A stretch of DNA of 64,000 nt from Phycisphaeraceae bacterium (GCA_020639215.1 JACKHA010000013.1:1-64000); one strand, 5' to 3'. Numbered from the stretch's first letter, positions 53,047-62,103 are shown. The notes: generated from the sequence alone by a model not told the origin. Numbers and translations: made by a program.

Positions 53047-54573
53047 ATGCGACATCCGGTCTTGCTCAACGTCCTTGCGACCCCTCCGGACCGTCGCCGG
53101 GGCTGCGCCGCCCCGCCCCCCTGGCGGAGCATCGGGCACGATCGCGCCAAAGAAAAATGCGGCGTCGTCGGCGTGTGGGGGCACCCCGACGCCGTTCGCC
53201 TCACCTACCTGGCCATGTACGCCCAGCAACACCGAGGGCAGGAATCGGCCGGCATCGCCGTCTCCGACGGATCGGGCATCACGGGCCTGGCCGGCATGGG
53301 ACTGGTGGCGGACGTGTTCGACCACGCCGCCCTGGCCGCTCTGGAGACCCACGCCGGGGCGGGCGCGATCGGGCACAACCGCTATTCCACCGCCGGCGGC
53401 TCCAGGGAGTGCAACGCCCAGCCGCTCGTCGAGTCCTATATCGGGGGCCAGGTCGCCATCGCCCACAACGGCAACCTGATCAACGGTGACCTGCTCCGCC
53501 TCCGCTTCGAGGAGCAGGGGCACATCTTCCACACCACCAGCGACACCGAGGTGATCGTCCACCTGCTCGCCTCGCCACGCCAGCACAAGTCCGACGACGC
53601 CATGAAGGCAACGCTGCGGCGTCTCGAGGGCGCGTTCAGCCTGGTCATGATGTTCCCCGATCGCATCGAGGCCGCCCGCGATCCCTGGGGTTGGCGTCCG
53701 CTCGTGCTCGGCCGCCTGCCCGACGGCCAGCCCGCCGTCGCCAGCGAGACCGTGGCCCTGGACGTCATCGGGGCCCGCTTCGAGCGCGAGGTCGAACCGG
53801 GCGAGATCGTCACGCTCGACAACGAATCGCTGGGCGGGCGCCCCGTCAAGTCCCGCGCGTTCGCCCCGCCCTCGGACCGCCTGGCGATGTGCGTGTTCGA
53901 GCACGTCTACTTCGCCAGCCCCGCCTCGACGGTCTTTGGCCAGAACGTCCAGACTGTCCGCGAGCGCCTGGGCGAGCGCCTGGCCCACGAATCGGGCGTC
54001 GAGGCCGACTTCGTGATGCCGATGCCCGACTCGGGACGCTCCGCGGCCGCCGGCTACGCCCGGGCCGCCCGCATCCCCTACCGCGAAGGCATCGTCCCGA
54101 ACCGCTACGTCGGGCGGACGTTCATCAAGCCGACGCAGGAGGAACGCCGCGCGGCCGTCCGCCTGAAACTCAACGTCATCTCCGAGATCGTCCGCGACAA
54201 ACGCCTCGTCGTCGTGGACGACTCGATCGTCCGCGGCACCACCACCCGCGAGAAGATGCAGCAGATCCGCGAGGCCGGCGCCAAGGAGATCCACCTCCGC
54301 ATCTCCTGCCCCCCCATCCGCCACCCCTGCTACTTCGGCGTCGACTTCGCCCAGCGCGACCAGCTCATCGCCCACGAGAAGGACGTCGAGGACATCCGGC
54401 GCTTCCTGGGCGTGGACTCGCTCCGGTACCTCTCGAAGGAGGGCATGCTCGCGTGCGTCAAGCACGCGCCGGAGAACTACTGCACCGCCTGCTTCGACGG
54501 CGACTACCGCCTCGACCCCGACCACCCGACCACCGGCATCGTCACCGGCTCCGGGCAGGAGTCGCTGTTTTGA
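53047..54573 (+). CDS. purF: Amidophosphoribosyltransferase
   Basis: PurF makes phosphoribosylamine from PRPP and glutamine, the committed step of purine synthesis. A propeptide of 37 residues precedes the Ntn nucleophile Cys 38 (EKCGVVGVWG). GHNRYSTAGGS and HNGNLIN mark the glutaminase domain, and RLVVVDDSIVRGTTT the PRPP site. Cysteines in CVFEHVYF, SCPPIRHPC and CTACFDGDY fit a 4Fe-4S cluster of the B. subtilis type. The last five residues, QESLF, resemble a clamp-binding motif. No Shine-Dalgarno is present; a TACAGT hexamer is nine bases upstream. Confidence 0.97.
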   Translation: MRHPVLLNVLATPPDRRRGCAAPPPWRSIGHDRAKEKCGVVGVWGHPDAVRLTYLAMYAQQHRGQESAGIAVSDGSGITGLAGMGLVADVFDHAALAALETHAGAGAIGHNRYSTAGGSRECNAQPLVESYIGGQVAIAHNGNLINGDLLRLRFEEQGHIFHTTSDTEVIVHLLASPRQHKSDDAMKATLRRLEGAFSLVMMFPDRIEAARDPWGWRPLVLGRLPDGQPAVASETVALDVIGARFEREVEPGEIVTLDNESLGGRPVKSRAFAPPSDRLAMCVFEHVYFASPASTVFGQNVQTVRERLGERLAHESGVEADFVMPMPDSGRSAAAGYARAARIPYREGIVPNRYVGRTFIKPTQEERRAAVRLKLNVISEIVRDKRLVVVDDSIVRGTTTREKMQQIREAGAKEIHLRISCPPIRHPCYFGVDFAQRDQLIAHEKDVEDIRRFLGVDSLRYLSKEGMLACVKHAPENYCTACFDGDYRLDPDHPTTGIVTGSGQESLF

Positions 54574-54595
54574 ACGGATCGATTGCGGAGACCGA

Positions 54596-54756
54596 GTTCA
54601 CCACGGAGACACCGAGACACCGAGAAAGGCAAAGACCGTCTCGGGAGATTCCGTGTTCCGCGCCGGTCGCGATGGGCGTGACCGCACCCGGTCTCTTCTC
54701 TCTACTCTCCCAGTCTCTTCGCACCTTCTCCGTGTCTCCGTGCCCCAGTGGTTGAC
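54596..54756. repeat. Intergenic inverted repeat (cggagacac type) between purF and mqnD
   Basis: Left arm 54596-54629 and right arm 54724-54756 (reverse complement) both contain cggagacac(c/g)gagaa(a)gg and align with small gaps. About 95 bases lie between. The right arm ends three bases before the mqnD ATG. Confidence 0.75.
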
Positions 54757-54759
54757 CCC

Positions 54760-55692
54760 ATGCCCCTCAAACCCGTCCTCACCCTCGCCCACTCGCCCGA
54801 CGCCGACGACGTCGTCATGTGGTGGCCCCTCGGCGACGCCGAGCAAGGCCGCCCCCCGGCCATCAACACCGGCAAGTGGCTGTTCCAGCCAGCGCAGATC
54901 GACATCCAGGAGGCCAACGACCGGGCGATTCAGGCGGCCGACCTGGACATCACCGCGATCTCGGCCCACGCCTACCCGCACGTGCAGGACCGCTACCGCA
55001 TCACGGCGTGCGGGGCATCCATGGGTGAGGGCTACGGCCCGAAACTCGTCTGCCGCGGCGATGACGATCGGTGGCAGACCGACGGGGCTGTGCCAACGCT
55101 CGCCGACCCATCTGCCCCCCCCACCATCGCCGTCCCCGGCACCAAGACCACCGCGTTTCTGGTCCTCTCCCTCTTGCTTGGCCAGCGGTTCACACCCAGG
55201 CCCATGCGGTTCGACCTCGTCGCCGAGGCCGTGCGCCAGGGGCACGCCGACGCCGGGCTGCTCATCCACGAGGCCCAGTTGACCTTCGAGGACCAGGGCC
55301 TCCGCAAACTCGCCGACCTTGGCCACTGGTGGAACCGGCGTCACGCCCTGCCGCTGCCGCTCGGGCTGAATGTCGTGAAGCGCGACCTGGACACCCGCTT
55401 CGGCCCCGGCTCGGTCGACCACCTCTCGGGCATCCTCGCGGCCTCGATCCGCCACGCGATGGAGCACCGCGACCAATCGCGACGCTTCCTGCTTGAGCAT
55501 CCGGACCGCAAGCCGGAGTGGGAGGACGCCGCGCTGCTGGACCGCTACCTGCGGATGTACGTCAGCCCGATGTCGCTGGACATGGGCACGCTTGGGCGCG
55601 AGGCGCTGGCGACGCTGTTCCGCGAGGGCGCGGCCGCGGGGCTGTGCCCCCCCATCGCCGCCGTCGACGGCGTGCCGGATGTCGCGGGATGA
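54760..55692 (+). CDS. mqnD: 1,4-dihydroxy-6-naphthoate synthase (futalosine pathway)
   Basis: MqnD converts cyclic dehypoxanthine futalosine to dihydroxynaphthoate in the alternative menaquinone route. The protein has LAHSPDADDVVMWWPLGD, DITAISAHAYPHVQDRY, VPGTKTTAFLVLSLLLG and ADAGLLIHEAQLTFEDQGL, all family landmarks. A GTG at 54748 would add four residues; ATG 54760 is preferred. It is inferred to follow purF only by chance, since an inverted repeat separates them. Other mqn genes are outside the window. Confidence 0.9.
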   Translation: MPLKPVLTLAHSPDADDVVMWWPLGDAEQGRPPAINTGKWLFQPAQIDIQEANDRAIQAADLDITAISAHAYPHVQDRYRITACGASMGEGYGPKLVCRGDDDRWQTDGAVPTLADPSAPPTIAVPGTKTTAFLVLSLLLGQRFTPRPMRFDLVAEAVRQGHADAGLLIHEAQLTFEDQGLRKLADLGHWWNRRHALPLPLGLNVVKRDLDTRFGPGSVDHLSGILAASIRHAMEHRDQSRRFLLEHPDRKPEWEDAALLDRYLRMYVSPMSLDMGTLGREALATLFREGAAAGLCPPIAAVDGVPDVAG

Positions 55693-56009
55693 TCCCAACG
55701 ACTCCGGCTGGGGTTGCGGGCGTCCGGCCCGCACCAGGGCACTCCCCCCCAGCGGGCCGAAGGCCCGTATCCCCAGATTTCGGAGTGCGTCCCCACACCC
55801 CTCCCTATTGACCCCCCACCCCCACCCCCCTTCAATACCGACCCGTCCGGGATCGTCCCGGGCGGCACATCCAGCACCCGGGCCATCCACCCGCAGTCGT
55901 CGGGGGCGTCGCGAGGACACTCGTGAAGCCGGGATCGGCCGCCGCAGGGCGATCGGGCAACCCGATCGCGGCCCGCGGCACCCTCCGCCGCAGGCGGAAA
56001 AGGACGGAC
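55693..56009 (+). promoter_or_regulatory. rpsD leader with several hairpins
   Basis: The 317-bp gap holds hairpins at 55715-55733 and 55753-55767, a perfect nine-bp hairpin (55949-55969) extended by an outer stem, and a five-bp hairpin (55985-55997) ending just before the ribosome-binding site. Ribosomal protein S4 autoregulates its mRNA in other bacteria, so a cis-regulatory role is possible. Confidence 0.45.
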
Positions 56010-56609
56010 ATGGCCAACTACACCGGCCCCAAGGTCAGGCTCTCGCGCCGCGTCGGCGCCCCCATCGCCGACAGCCCCAAGCACACCAGCAAGCGGGCCC
56101 TCATCCCGAACGGGATGCACGGCTACCGCGGGCGCCGCCTGCGCGACTACGGCATCCGCCTCAACGAGAAGCAGAAGCTCCGCTACCACTACAACATCCT
56201 CGAGCGCCAGTTCCGGCGCTACATCGAGATGGCCTCGGCCGCGCCGGGCAACACGGGCGAGGTGCTCATGTCGCTGCTCGAGCGCCGGGTGGACAACCTG
56301 GTCCGCCGGGCCGGCTTCGCCCGCACGATCTGGGCCGCCCGCCAGATGGTCTCGCACGGGCACGTGCTGGTGAACGGGCGCAAGCACGACAAGGCCAGCG
56401 CGATCCTTAAGGTCGGGGATGTGGTCTCGCTCAAGCCCAAGATCCAGAAGCTCGCGCGCGAGGCGATGGAGGGCCTGGCGGGGCACGAGGTGCCCGGCTG
56501 GCTCGAGGTCAACCCCTCCGAACTGACCGCCCGCGTCTCGGCCATGCCCACGACCGACCAGATCCCCTTCGACGTCAACACCAACCTCATCGTCGAGTTC
56601 TATCGCTAA
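56010..56609 (+). CDS. rpsD: 30S ribosomal protein S4 (uS4)
   Basis: uS4 nucleates 30S assembly by binding 16S rRNA. The 199-residue protein has the S4 N-terminal domain (YGIRLNEKQKLRYHYNILE) and the S4 RNA-binding domain (LLERRVDNLVRRAGFARTIWAARQMVSHGHVLVNGRK). It lacks the zinc-binding cysteines found in some relatives. An AAAAGGA site precedes the ATG. It stands alone instead of in the rpsM-rpsK-rpsD-rpoA operon, which is unusual but known in planctomycetes. Confidence 0.97.
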   Translation: MANYTGPKVRLSRRVGAPIADSPKHTSKRALIPNGMHGYRGRRLRDYGIRLNEKQKLRYHYNILERQFRRYIEMASAAPGNTGEVLMSLLERRVDNLVRRAGFARTIWAARQMVSHGHVLVNGRKHDKASAILKVGDVVSLKPKIQKLAREAMEGLAGHEVPGWLEVNPSELTARVSAMPTTDQIPFDVNTNLIVEFYR

Positions 56610-56615
56610 TCAAGA

Positions 56616-56752
56616 GAGCGACGAAGTGACACAGCGACGGAGCGACGAAGGGAACAATCACCTCGTCGCTCCGTCTTGTCATGCCCGTCGCCGCTGGCCT
56701 CGGTCTCTCCACTTCGTCGCTCCGTCGCCCCGTCGCTCCGTCGCTTCCTCGG
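56616..56752. repeat. Intergenic inverted repeat (gcgacgaag type) before the foldase gene
   Basis: The left arm (56616-56652) and right arm (56710-56752) consist of gcgacg-type units in opposite orientation. Bases 56733-56750 match the reverse complement of 20809-20826 exactly (18 nt). A third, short block (cctcgtcgctccgtc) lies between. Confidence 0.75.
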
Positions 56753-56759
56753 CTTTCCT

Positions 56760-58865
56760 ATGACCAAGTTCCTCCGCAAGTACAACAAGGTCCTGCTCGT
56801 CTTCGCCGGCGTGTTCCTGATGGTCGGCTTCCTGGTGGGGCCGGCCATCCAGCAGTTCGCGCCAAACCCGGGCAAACGCACCGTCGGCTACATCGGGCCC
56901 AACAAGGCCCGACGCGTCACCGCCCTCGACGTCGGCCTCGCCCAGGTCGAGGTGCAGCTGCTCCAGCGATTCACCAGCCCCATGGGCAACGCCGACCGCG
57001 GCCAGCCCATCCTCAACTTCGTCTCGCTCGACCCCGACCAAGAGGGCCTGCACTGGTATCTCCTCACCGAGGAGGCCCGGCGAGCTGGGCTGGTCGCCTC
57101 GAGCCTCGACGGGGCCCAGTGGATCCCCGACCTGGCCGGCACCCTCGTCGAGCCCATGGCCCGCCAGGCGCTGGCCTTCGAGATGATCCAGCAGTCGCCC
57201 GGCCTGGCCTCGCTCTTCCAGCAGAACCCGGGCCTGATCAACCAGCTCCCGCAGTTCAACCCGCAGCGATACCAGGAACTGCTGATCGAGTTCGGGGGTC
57301 AGGGCGGCCAGCCCGGCGTGGCCGAGCTCCAGCTCCGCCAGCGACGCGAGCAACTGGCCGCCTCCGCGGGCATGACCCTCGAACAGTTCGACGAGGCCGT
57401 CACCAAACTCCGCGGCGTCATGCGCCTGGTCACCATCAACCTCGGCGCCCCGGCGTTCTCCGACCGGCGCTCCACCGCCTTCGCCCGCGAGTTCGGCGAC
57501 TCGGCCGAGCTCGACTACCTGTTCATCACCGGTTCGCGCCTGGCCGCAGAGGTCGGCGAGCCGACACCCGAGCAACTCCAGGCGCACTTCCAGCGGTTCC
57601 GCGATGCCGAGCCCGGCTCGGGCGAAAACGGCATCGGCTACATACAGCCGCCCCGGGCCCGCCTGTCGTGGCTCACGCTGGATCGCCCGGCCATCGTCGC
57701 CGCCGTCGAACAGTGGACGATCCCGACCAGCGCCGACGGCACCGACCCGCGCGTCGAGCGGTGGTCGAGCAACCGGATGATCTACCCCGGCACGTTCACG
57801 CAGGAGCAGGCCAACGTCGAGCGCGATCTGCGCTCGAGCAAGGTCGCCGAGATCATGGACCTGGCCCGCCGCACGATCCTCCAGCGGGCCCACGAGGGAA
57901 CGCGTGCGCTCGAACGGGAGGGGCCCTACTACGTGCTCACCCCGACGTACCAGCGTCCCAGCCTCGAGTCGATCGCCGCTGCCGTCGCCGGCGCGGTGCT
58001 CGACCAGACCGGCGTCGCGATCCCGCAGCCCGCGGTCACGATCCTCAGCAGCGGCTGGCAGACCCGCGACCAGCTCCAGGCTCTTCCGGCCATCGGTCGC
58101 AGCGCCATGCGACAGGGCGCCAGCATTATCCCGTTCCCCGACGCGGTCCTGGGCGTTCGCGAACTCAACGAGGAATCGACGCTCGGCCTGCAGGTCGGTG
58201 TGCTCGCCGCGGATCGCCCGCTGGAAGACTCGGCCGGCAGCCAGTACTTCCACGTCGTGCTCGACGTCCGCGACACCGGGCCCGCCGAGTCGATCGACGA
58301 GGTGACCGACCAGGTCCGCGCCGACTACGTCGCGCTCCGCGGCTACGAGCTGCTCACTGCCCGCATGGACGACCTCCGCCGCCAGGCGGTCGAGGGCGAC
58401 CTGGCCTCCATCGCCGCCCAGTTCCCGCCGGAAAACGCCGCCCCGGAGAACAACGAGCCCGCCGCCCCGCTGGCGGTCCAGCCCGGCGTGCCCGTCCGCG
58501 AGCTGCCCAACCCGTCGTTCCCTCCGCCGCTGGGCGACGAGGCCTTCTGCCGCGCCGCCATGGCCGCGGCCCGCACGCTCGATCCCACCATTCCCGCCCC
58601 CGACCAGCCGGTCGGACAGCGCACCATCGTCCAGGCGATCCCCGGCGCGATGGGCGTCGCCGTCGCGCGTGTCGTGTGGTTCGCGCCGATCACGCAGGAG
58701 CAGTACCGCGGATTCGCCGCCGGCGGCATGTTTAACACCGTCCTTCGCGAGTGGACCGAGCGGGCCGACGTCTCCGGCCCCGACCTGGCCATGACCGCCT
58801 ACACGCTCGACGACCTCAAGGCCCGCTGGAACTGGGTCGAGCCCGACGCCTCCCACCAGCCCTGA
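56760..58865 (+). CDS. PpiD/SurA-like periplasmic folding factor
   Basis: One N-terminal membrane segment (VLLVFAGVFLMVGFLVGPAI, about 10-32) is followed by a SurA_N-like helical region (about 60-330) with Gln-rich helices (QRREQLAASAGMTLEQFDEAV), and a C-terminal half with peptidyl-prolyl-isomerase-like strands, though the canonical parvulin motifs are weak. A periplasmic chaperone tethered to the inner membrane, like PpiD, is inferred. The ATG at 56760 begins the anchor; the longer frame starts inside the repeat. Confidence 0.65.
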   Translation: MTKFLRKYNKVLLVFAGVFLMVGFLVGPAIQQFAPNPGKRTVGYIGPNKARRVTALDVGLAQVEVQLLQRFTSPMGNADRGQPILNFVSLDPDQEGLHWYLLTEEARRAGLVASSLDGAQWIPDLAGTLVEPMARQALAFEMIQQSPGLASLFQQNPGLINQLPQFNPQRYQELLIEFGGQGGQPGVAELQLRQRREQLAASAGMTLEQFDEAVTKLRGVMRLVTINLGAPAFSDRRSTAFAREFGDSAELDYLFITGSRLAAEVGEPTPEQLQAHFQRFRDAEPGSGENGIGYIQPPRARLSWLTLDRPAIVAAVEQWTIPTSADGTDPRVERWSSNRMIYPGTFTQEQANVERDLRSSKVAEIMDLARRTILQRAHEGTRALEREGPYYVLTPTYQRPSLESIAAAVAGAVLDQTGVAIPQPAVTILSSGWQTRDQLQALPAIGRSAMRQGASIIPFPDAVLGVRELNEESTLGLQVGVLAADRPLEDSAGSQYFHVVLDVRDTGPAESIDEVTDQVRADYVALRGYELLTARMDDLRRQAVEGDLASIAAQFPPENAAPENNEPAAPLAVQPGVPVRELPNPSFPPPLGDEAFCRAAMAAARTLDPTIPAPDQPVGQRTIVQAIPGAMGVAVARVVWFAPITQEQYRGFAAGGMFNTVLREWTERADVSGPDLAMTAYTLDDLKARWNWVEPDASHQP

Positions 58866-58919
58866 TCGGTCTCCCGCCCGCCTTGGCACTCAACGTCATC
58901 AAGCGCGGTTGAGCCCCTC

Positions 58920-58996
58920 AATCTCTTCGTCTCTCAGTCTCTTTGTCTCTGTCCCTTCTGCGTCACTCCGTCACTGATCACTCCGTCACTCCCTAC
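58920..58996. repeat. Short-period intergenic repeat (tctcgtctc and tcactccg types)
   Basis: Units of tctctttgtc followed by cactccgt run to just before polX. The last of them overlaps the TACCAT hexamer of polX. Confidence 0.6.
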
Positions 58997-58999
58997 CAT
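58994..58999 (+). promoter_or_regulatory. -10-like TACCAT for polX
   Basis: TACCAT is five bases from the ATG at 59005, at the edge of the short-period repeat. Confidence 0.45.
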
Positions 59000-59004
59000 C
59001 CCCA

Positions 59005-60864
59005 ATGTCCACCAACGCCGCCCTCGCCCGACGCTTCGAGCAGATGGCGACGATCCTCGAGCTGCTCGGCGAGGACAAGTTCCGCGTCAACGCCCACGCC
59101 CGCGCCGCCCGCACCATCGAGAACCTGACCCAGGACGTCGGCGCCATCGCCGCCGACCGCGACGCCCTGCTCGCCCTCGACGGCGTCGGCCCCAAGGTCG
59201 CCGACAAGATCCAGGAGTTCGCGACCACCGGCAAGATCAAGGAGCACGCCGAACTCCTGGCCCGCATCCCCGCCGGCCTGCTCCAGGTCCTCGACGTGCC
59301 CGGCCTGGGCCCCAAGACCGCCAAGGCCCTGTGGGAGACGCTCAACGTCGAGAGCCTCGCCGACCTCAAACGCGTCATCGCCGACAGGTCGATCCTCACC
59401 GTTCCGCGCATGGGCGAGAAGGCCGCCCAGAAGATCGCCTCGGCCATCGAGATCGCCGAGCAAGGCGCGGCCCGCCTCCCCCTGGGCCAGGCCATGCCCA
59501 TCGCCGTCGCCATCGTCGAACGCATGCTCAAGGTGCCGGGCGTCGCCAACGCCGCCTTCGCCGGCTCGCTCCGACGCGGCAAGGAGACCGTCGGCGACAT
59601 CGACATCCTCGCCACCGCCGCCGACCCCGCCAAGGCCCACGACGCGTTCTGCAAGATGAGAGGCGTGCGCCAGGTCATCGTCTCGGGCGAGAGCAAGTCG
59701 TCGGTCCGCATGGCGATCGATCTAGACGCCGCATCGGACGCCGACCGCGACATCGCCGCCACAAGCAGCGCCGACTCCCCCACCGCCGAAGCCGCATCGC
59801 CAACCGCCGCCACGTCCGAGCGCACCATCCAGGTCGATCTCCGCGTCGTCCCCGAAGCCTCCTGGGGCGCTGCCCTGATGTACTTCACCGGCTCGAAGGA
59901 GCACAACGTCCGCCTCCGCGAACGCGCCCTCAAGGCCGGACGATCCCTCAACGAGTACGGCCTCTACCCCAACGACGACGACCCCGCCCCACCCCACAAA
60001 CGCGGCATCAAACCGATCGCCGGCGCGTCCGAGGAGGAGGTCTACAAGGCGTTTAGCCTCCCCGTCATCGCCCCCGAACTCCGCGAGGACCGCGGCGAGA
60101 TCGACGCCGCCCAGAGGAACACGCTGCCCCGCCTGATCGAACTGGGCGACATCAAGGCCGAACTCCACGCCCACACCACCGCCTCCGACGGCGCGCTCTC
60201 GATCGAGCAGCTCACCGGCGAGGCCAAACGCCGCGGCTTCCACACCATCGCCGTCACCGACCACTCCAAGTCCTCGGTCATCGCCAATGGCCTCCAGCCC
60301 GACCGACTCCGCGAGCACGCCAAGGCGGTCCGGCGCGCCGCCGCGGCCACGAAGGGCATCACCATCCTCGTCGGCGCCGAGGTCGACATCCTCGCCGACG
60401 GCTCGCTCGACTACGACGACGACACGCTCGCCCTGCTGGACGTCGTCGTCGCCAGCCCGCACGTGGCTCTCTCGCAGGACGCAAAGACCGCCACGAAGCG
60501 TCTGCTCAAGGCCATCGAGCACCCTCGCGTCAACATTCTGGGCCACCCGACGGGGCGACTCATCGGGCGTCGCGCCGGCCTCGAACCCGCGATGGACGAG
60601 ATCATCGCCGCGGCCATGCAGCACGACGTCGCCCTCGAGATCAACGCCCACTGGATGCGCCTCGACCTACGCGACACCCACGTCCGGGCGGCGGTCGAGG
60701 CCGGCTGCCTCATCGCCATCGACTGCGACGTCCACGCCCCGACCGACTACGACAACCTGGGCTACGGCGTGCTCACCGCCCGGCGCGGCTGGCTCACCGC
60801 CGAACAGTGCGTCAACTGCTGGGACCACAACCGCCTGCACGACTGGCTCGCAACGAAGCGCTGA
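59005..60864 (+). CDS. polX: Family X DNA polymerase/3'-5' exonuclease with PHP domain
   Basis: PolX fills short gaps in base-excision repair and has an attached phosphoesterase. The helix-hairpin-helix motifs LDGVGPKVADKIQ and VPGLGPKTAKALW, the catalytic GSLRRGKETVGDIDIL (Asp 198, Asp 200), the third Asp in VDLR (278), YFTGSKEHN, and the PHP motif ELHAHTTASDG and ITDHSKS-like segment are all present. A 37-residue Ala/Ser/Asp-rich insertion (237-273) sits between the strand KSSVRM and the third Asp. A TACCAT hexamer five bases upstream supports the ATG. Confidence 0.95.
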   Translation: MSTNAALARRFEQMATILELLGEDKFRVNAHARAARTIENLTQDVGAIAADRDALLALDGVGPKVADKIQEFATTGKIKEHAELLARIPAGLLQVLDVPGLGPKTAKALWETLNVESLADLKRVIADRSILTVPRMGEKAAQKIASAIEIAEQGAARLPLGQAMPIAVAIVERMLKVPGVANAAFAGSLRRGKETVGDIDILATAADPAKAHDAFCKMRGVRQVIVSGESKSSVRMAIDLDAASDADRDIAATSSADSPTAEAASPTAATSERTIQVDLRVVPEASWGAALMYFTGSKEHNVRLRERALKAGRSLNEYGLYPNDDDPAPPHKRGIKPIAGASEEEVYKAFSLPVIAPELREDRGEIDAAQRNTLPRLIELGDIKAELHAHTTASDGALSIEQLTGEAKRRGFHTIAVTDHSKSSVIANGLQPDRLREHAKAVRRAAAATKGITILVGAEVDILADGSLDYDDDTLALLDVVVASPHVALSQDAKTATKRLLKAIEHPRVNILGHPTGRLIGRRAGLEPAMDEIIAAAMQHDVALEINAHWMRLDLRDTHVRAAVEAGCLIAIDCDVHAPTDYDNLGYGVLTARRGWLTAEQCVNCWDHNRLHDWLATKR

Positions 60865-60909
60865 CCGACCATCCCCCCGATCGCGAGCCGGGGCGTCCCC
60901 GCCCCGGTC

Positions 60910-60990
60910 CAGGTGGCACAGGACTCCGTCCGTTTGGTGGCACAGGACTCCGTCCTGTGCCGGCGGCGCAGCCGCCGACCCTGCCACCTG
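60910..60990. repeat. 81-bp nested-hairpin element with terminal inverted repeats
   Basis: CAGGTGGCA (60910-60918) and TGCCACCTG (60982-60990) are perfect nine-bp terminal inverted repeats. Inside, ggtggcacaggactccgtcc occurs twice (60912-60931 and 60936-60955). The second copy forms a perfect ten-bp hairpin (60939-60961) and is followed by a seven-bp hairpin (60961-60977). This looks like a small non-autonomous mobile or REP-like element. Confidence 0.7.
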
Positions 60991-61030
60991 CGATGCCCAT
61001 TACACCCGCCAGGTGTGGCCCGGCCCCCGG

Positions 61031-61036
61031 TACACT
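61031..61036 (+). promoter_or_regulatory. -10-like TACACT for the DUF3052 gene
   Basis: TACACT is six bases from the ATG at 61043. Confidence 0.45.
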
Positions 61037-61042
61037 CGTCCG

Positions 61043-61471
61043 ATGCCCGCCACACCCCAACCCGCCGGCTACTCCGGCACTCCGCTGCCCAAGAAGCTCG
61101 GCATCAAGCCGGGGCACACCCTGGTCATCCTCGACGCCCCCGCCGACTTCGACGCGCTGCTCACCCCGCTCCCCGACGACGTGACCATCCGTCGCGACCT
61201 CCGCGCCAAGTCCCCAATCGACGTCGCCATCGCCTTCGCCACAACGAGCGACCGCATGGCCGCCCGCGTTGGCACGCTGCGCACCCGCATCGCCCCCAAC
61301 GGCGCCATCTGGTGCGCCTGGCCCAAGCGCGCCTCCGGCGTGCCGACCGACATCACCGAGGACGTCGTCCGCCAGATCGCCTTCGAGCACACGCTGGTCG
61401 ACAACAAGGTCTGCGCCATCGACGCGACGTGGTCGGGCCTGCGCCTGGTCATCCGCCTCAAAGACCGGTGA
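61043..61471 (+). CDS. DUF3052-family protein
   Basis: The 142 residues match DUF3052: GYSGTPLPKKLGIKPGHTLVIL, then IDVAIAFATTS, a LRTRIAPNGAIWCAWPKRASG segment and a C-terminal DNKVCAIDATWSGLRLVIR. The family is widespread with no proven function. Leaderless transcription is suggested by TACACT six bases upstream. It converges on the RRM gene with a 44-bp gap. Confidence 0.85.
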   Translation: MPATPQPAGYSGTPLPKKLGIKPGHTLVILDAPADFDALLTPLPDDVTIRRDLRAKSPIDVAIAFATTSDRMAARVGTLRTRIAPNGAIWCAWPKRASGVPTDITEDVVRQIAFEHTLVDNKVCAIDATWSGLRLVIRLKDR

Positions 61472-61515
61472 CCGACGAGGGCGGCACTCTGGCGTTTCAA
61501 TCAATCGAAGGACGG

Positions 61516-61977
61516 TCAGTTCCAGTCATCATCCCGCTCGCGTGACCCGCCGCCGCTCCCGCGCTCCTGGCGTCCGCCCCGTCCTCCACCACCGCCGCCG
61601 CGCGGGCTCGGGTCGCCGAAGCCTCCCCCACCGCCGCCGCCACCTCCAAATCCACCGCGGCCCCCACCACCGCCTCCGCCGTATCCGCCACGCCCTCCGC
61701 CTCCACCACCAAACCCGCCGCGCCCGCCGCCACCGCCCTGGCGCTCGCGCGCCTCGTTGACCACCAGCGGGCGCCCATCGACCGGCCGCCCGTTCATCTC
61801 GTTGATCGCCGTCCGGGCCTCGTCGTCGTTCATCTCGACGAACCCGAAGCCGCGCGAGCGCCCGGTCTCGCGGTCGGAGACCACCTTCGCATCGGTGACC
61901 TGCCCGAACTCCTCGAACAACTGGCGCAGGGAATCATCCGTCGTGCTGAACGGCAGGTTGCCAACGTAAATCCGCAT
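61516..61977 (-). CDS. Glycine-rich RRM RNA-binding protein
   Basis: One RRM (about 1-75) with RNP2 IYVGNL and RNP1 SRGFGFVEM binds single-stranded RNA. The second half is a long Gly-rich tail with Arg and aromatic residues (RGGFGGGGGGRGGYGG), like eukaryotic and cyanobacterial glycine-rich Rbp proteins, which often respond to cold. The coding repeat is a candidate for length variation. A promoter-like pair lies at 62104-62133 on the minus strand, implying a leader of about 110 bases. Confidence 0.92.
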   Translation of the reverse strand: MRIYVGNLPFSTTDDSLRQLFEEFGQVTDAKVVSDRETGRSRGFGFVEMNDDEARTAINEMNGRPVDGRPLVVNEARERQGGGGGRGGFGGGGGGRGGYGGGGGGGRGGFGGGGGGGGGFGDPSPRGGGGGGRGGRQERGSGGGSRERDDDWN

Positions 61978-62103
61978 GACTCACGGTCCGGGGGTGCCCG
62001 GGAGATTGGGATGCACGCAGGAACGACGCCCCACTCCCGGCCCGGGAGCGCCGCTCGGCCCGCGCGGCCCCGGCGCTCGCCGGATCAACCCACGCGTGCC
62101 ACC

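Noticed and set aside
53047..54573. QESLF end of PurF as a clamp-binding site
   Set aside because: It fits the pattern but PurF has no known link to replication, and a five-residue match at a C-terminus is weak evidence.
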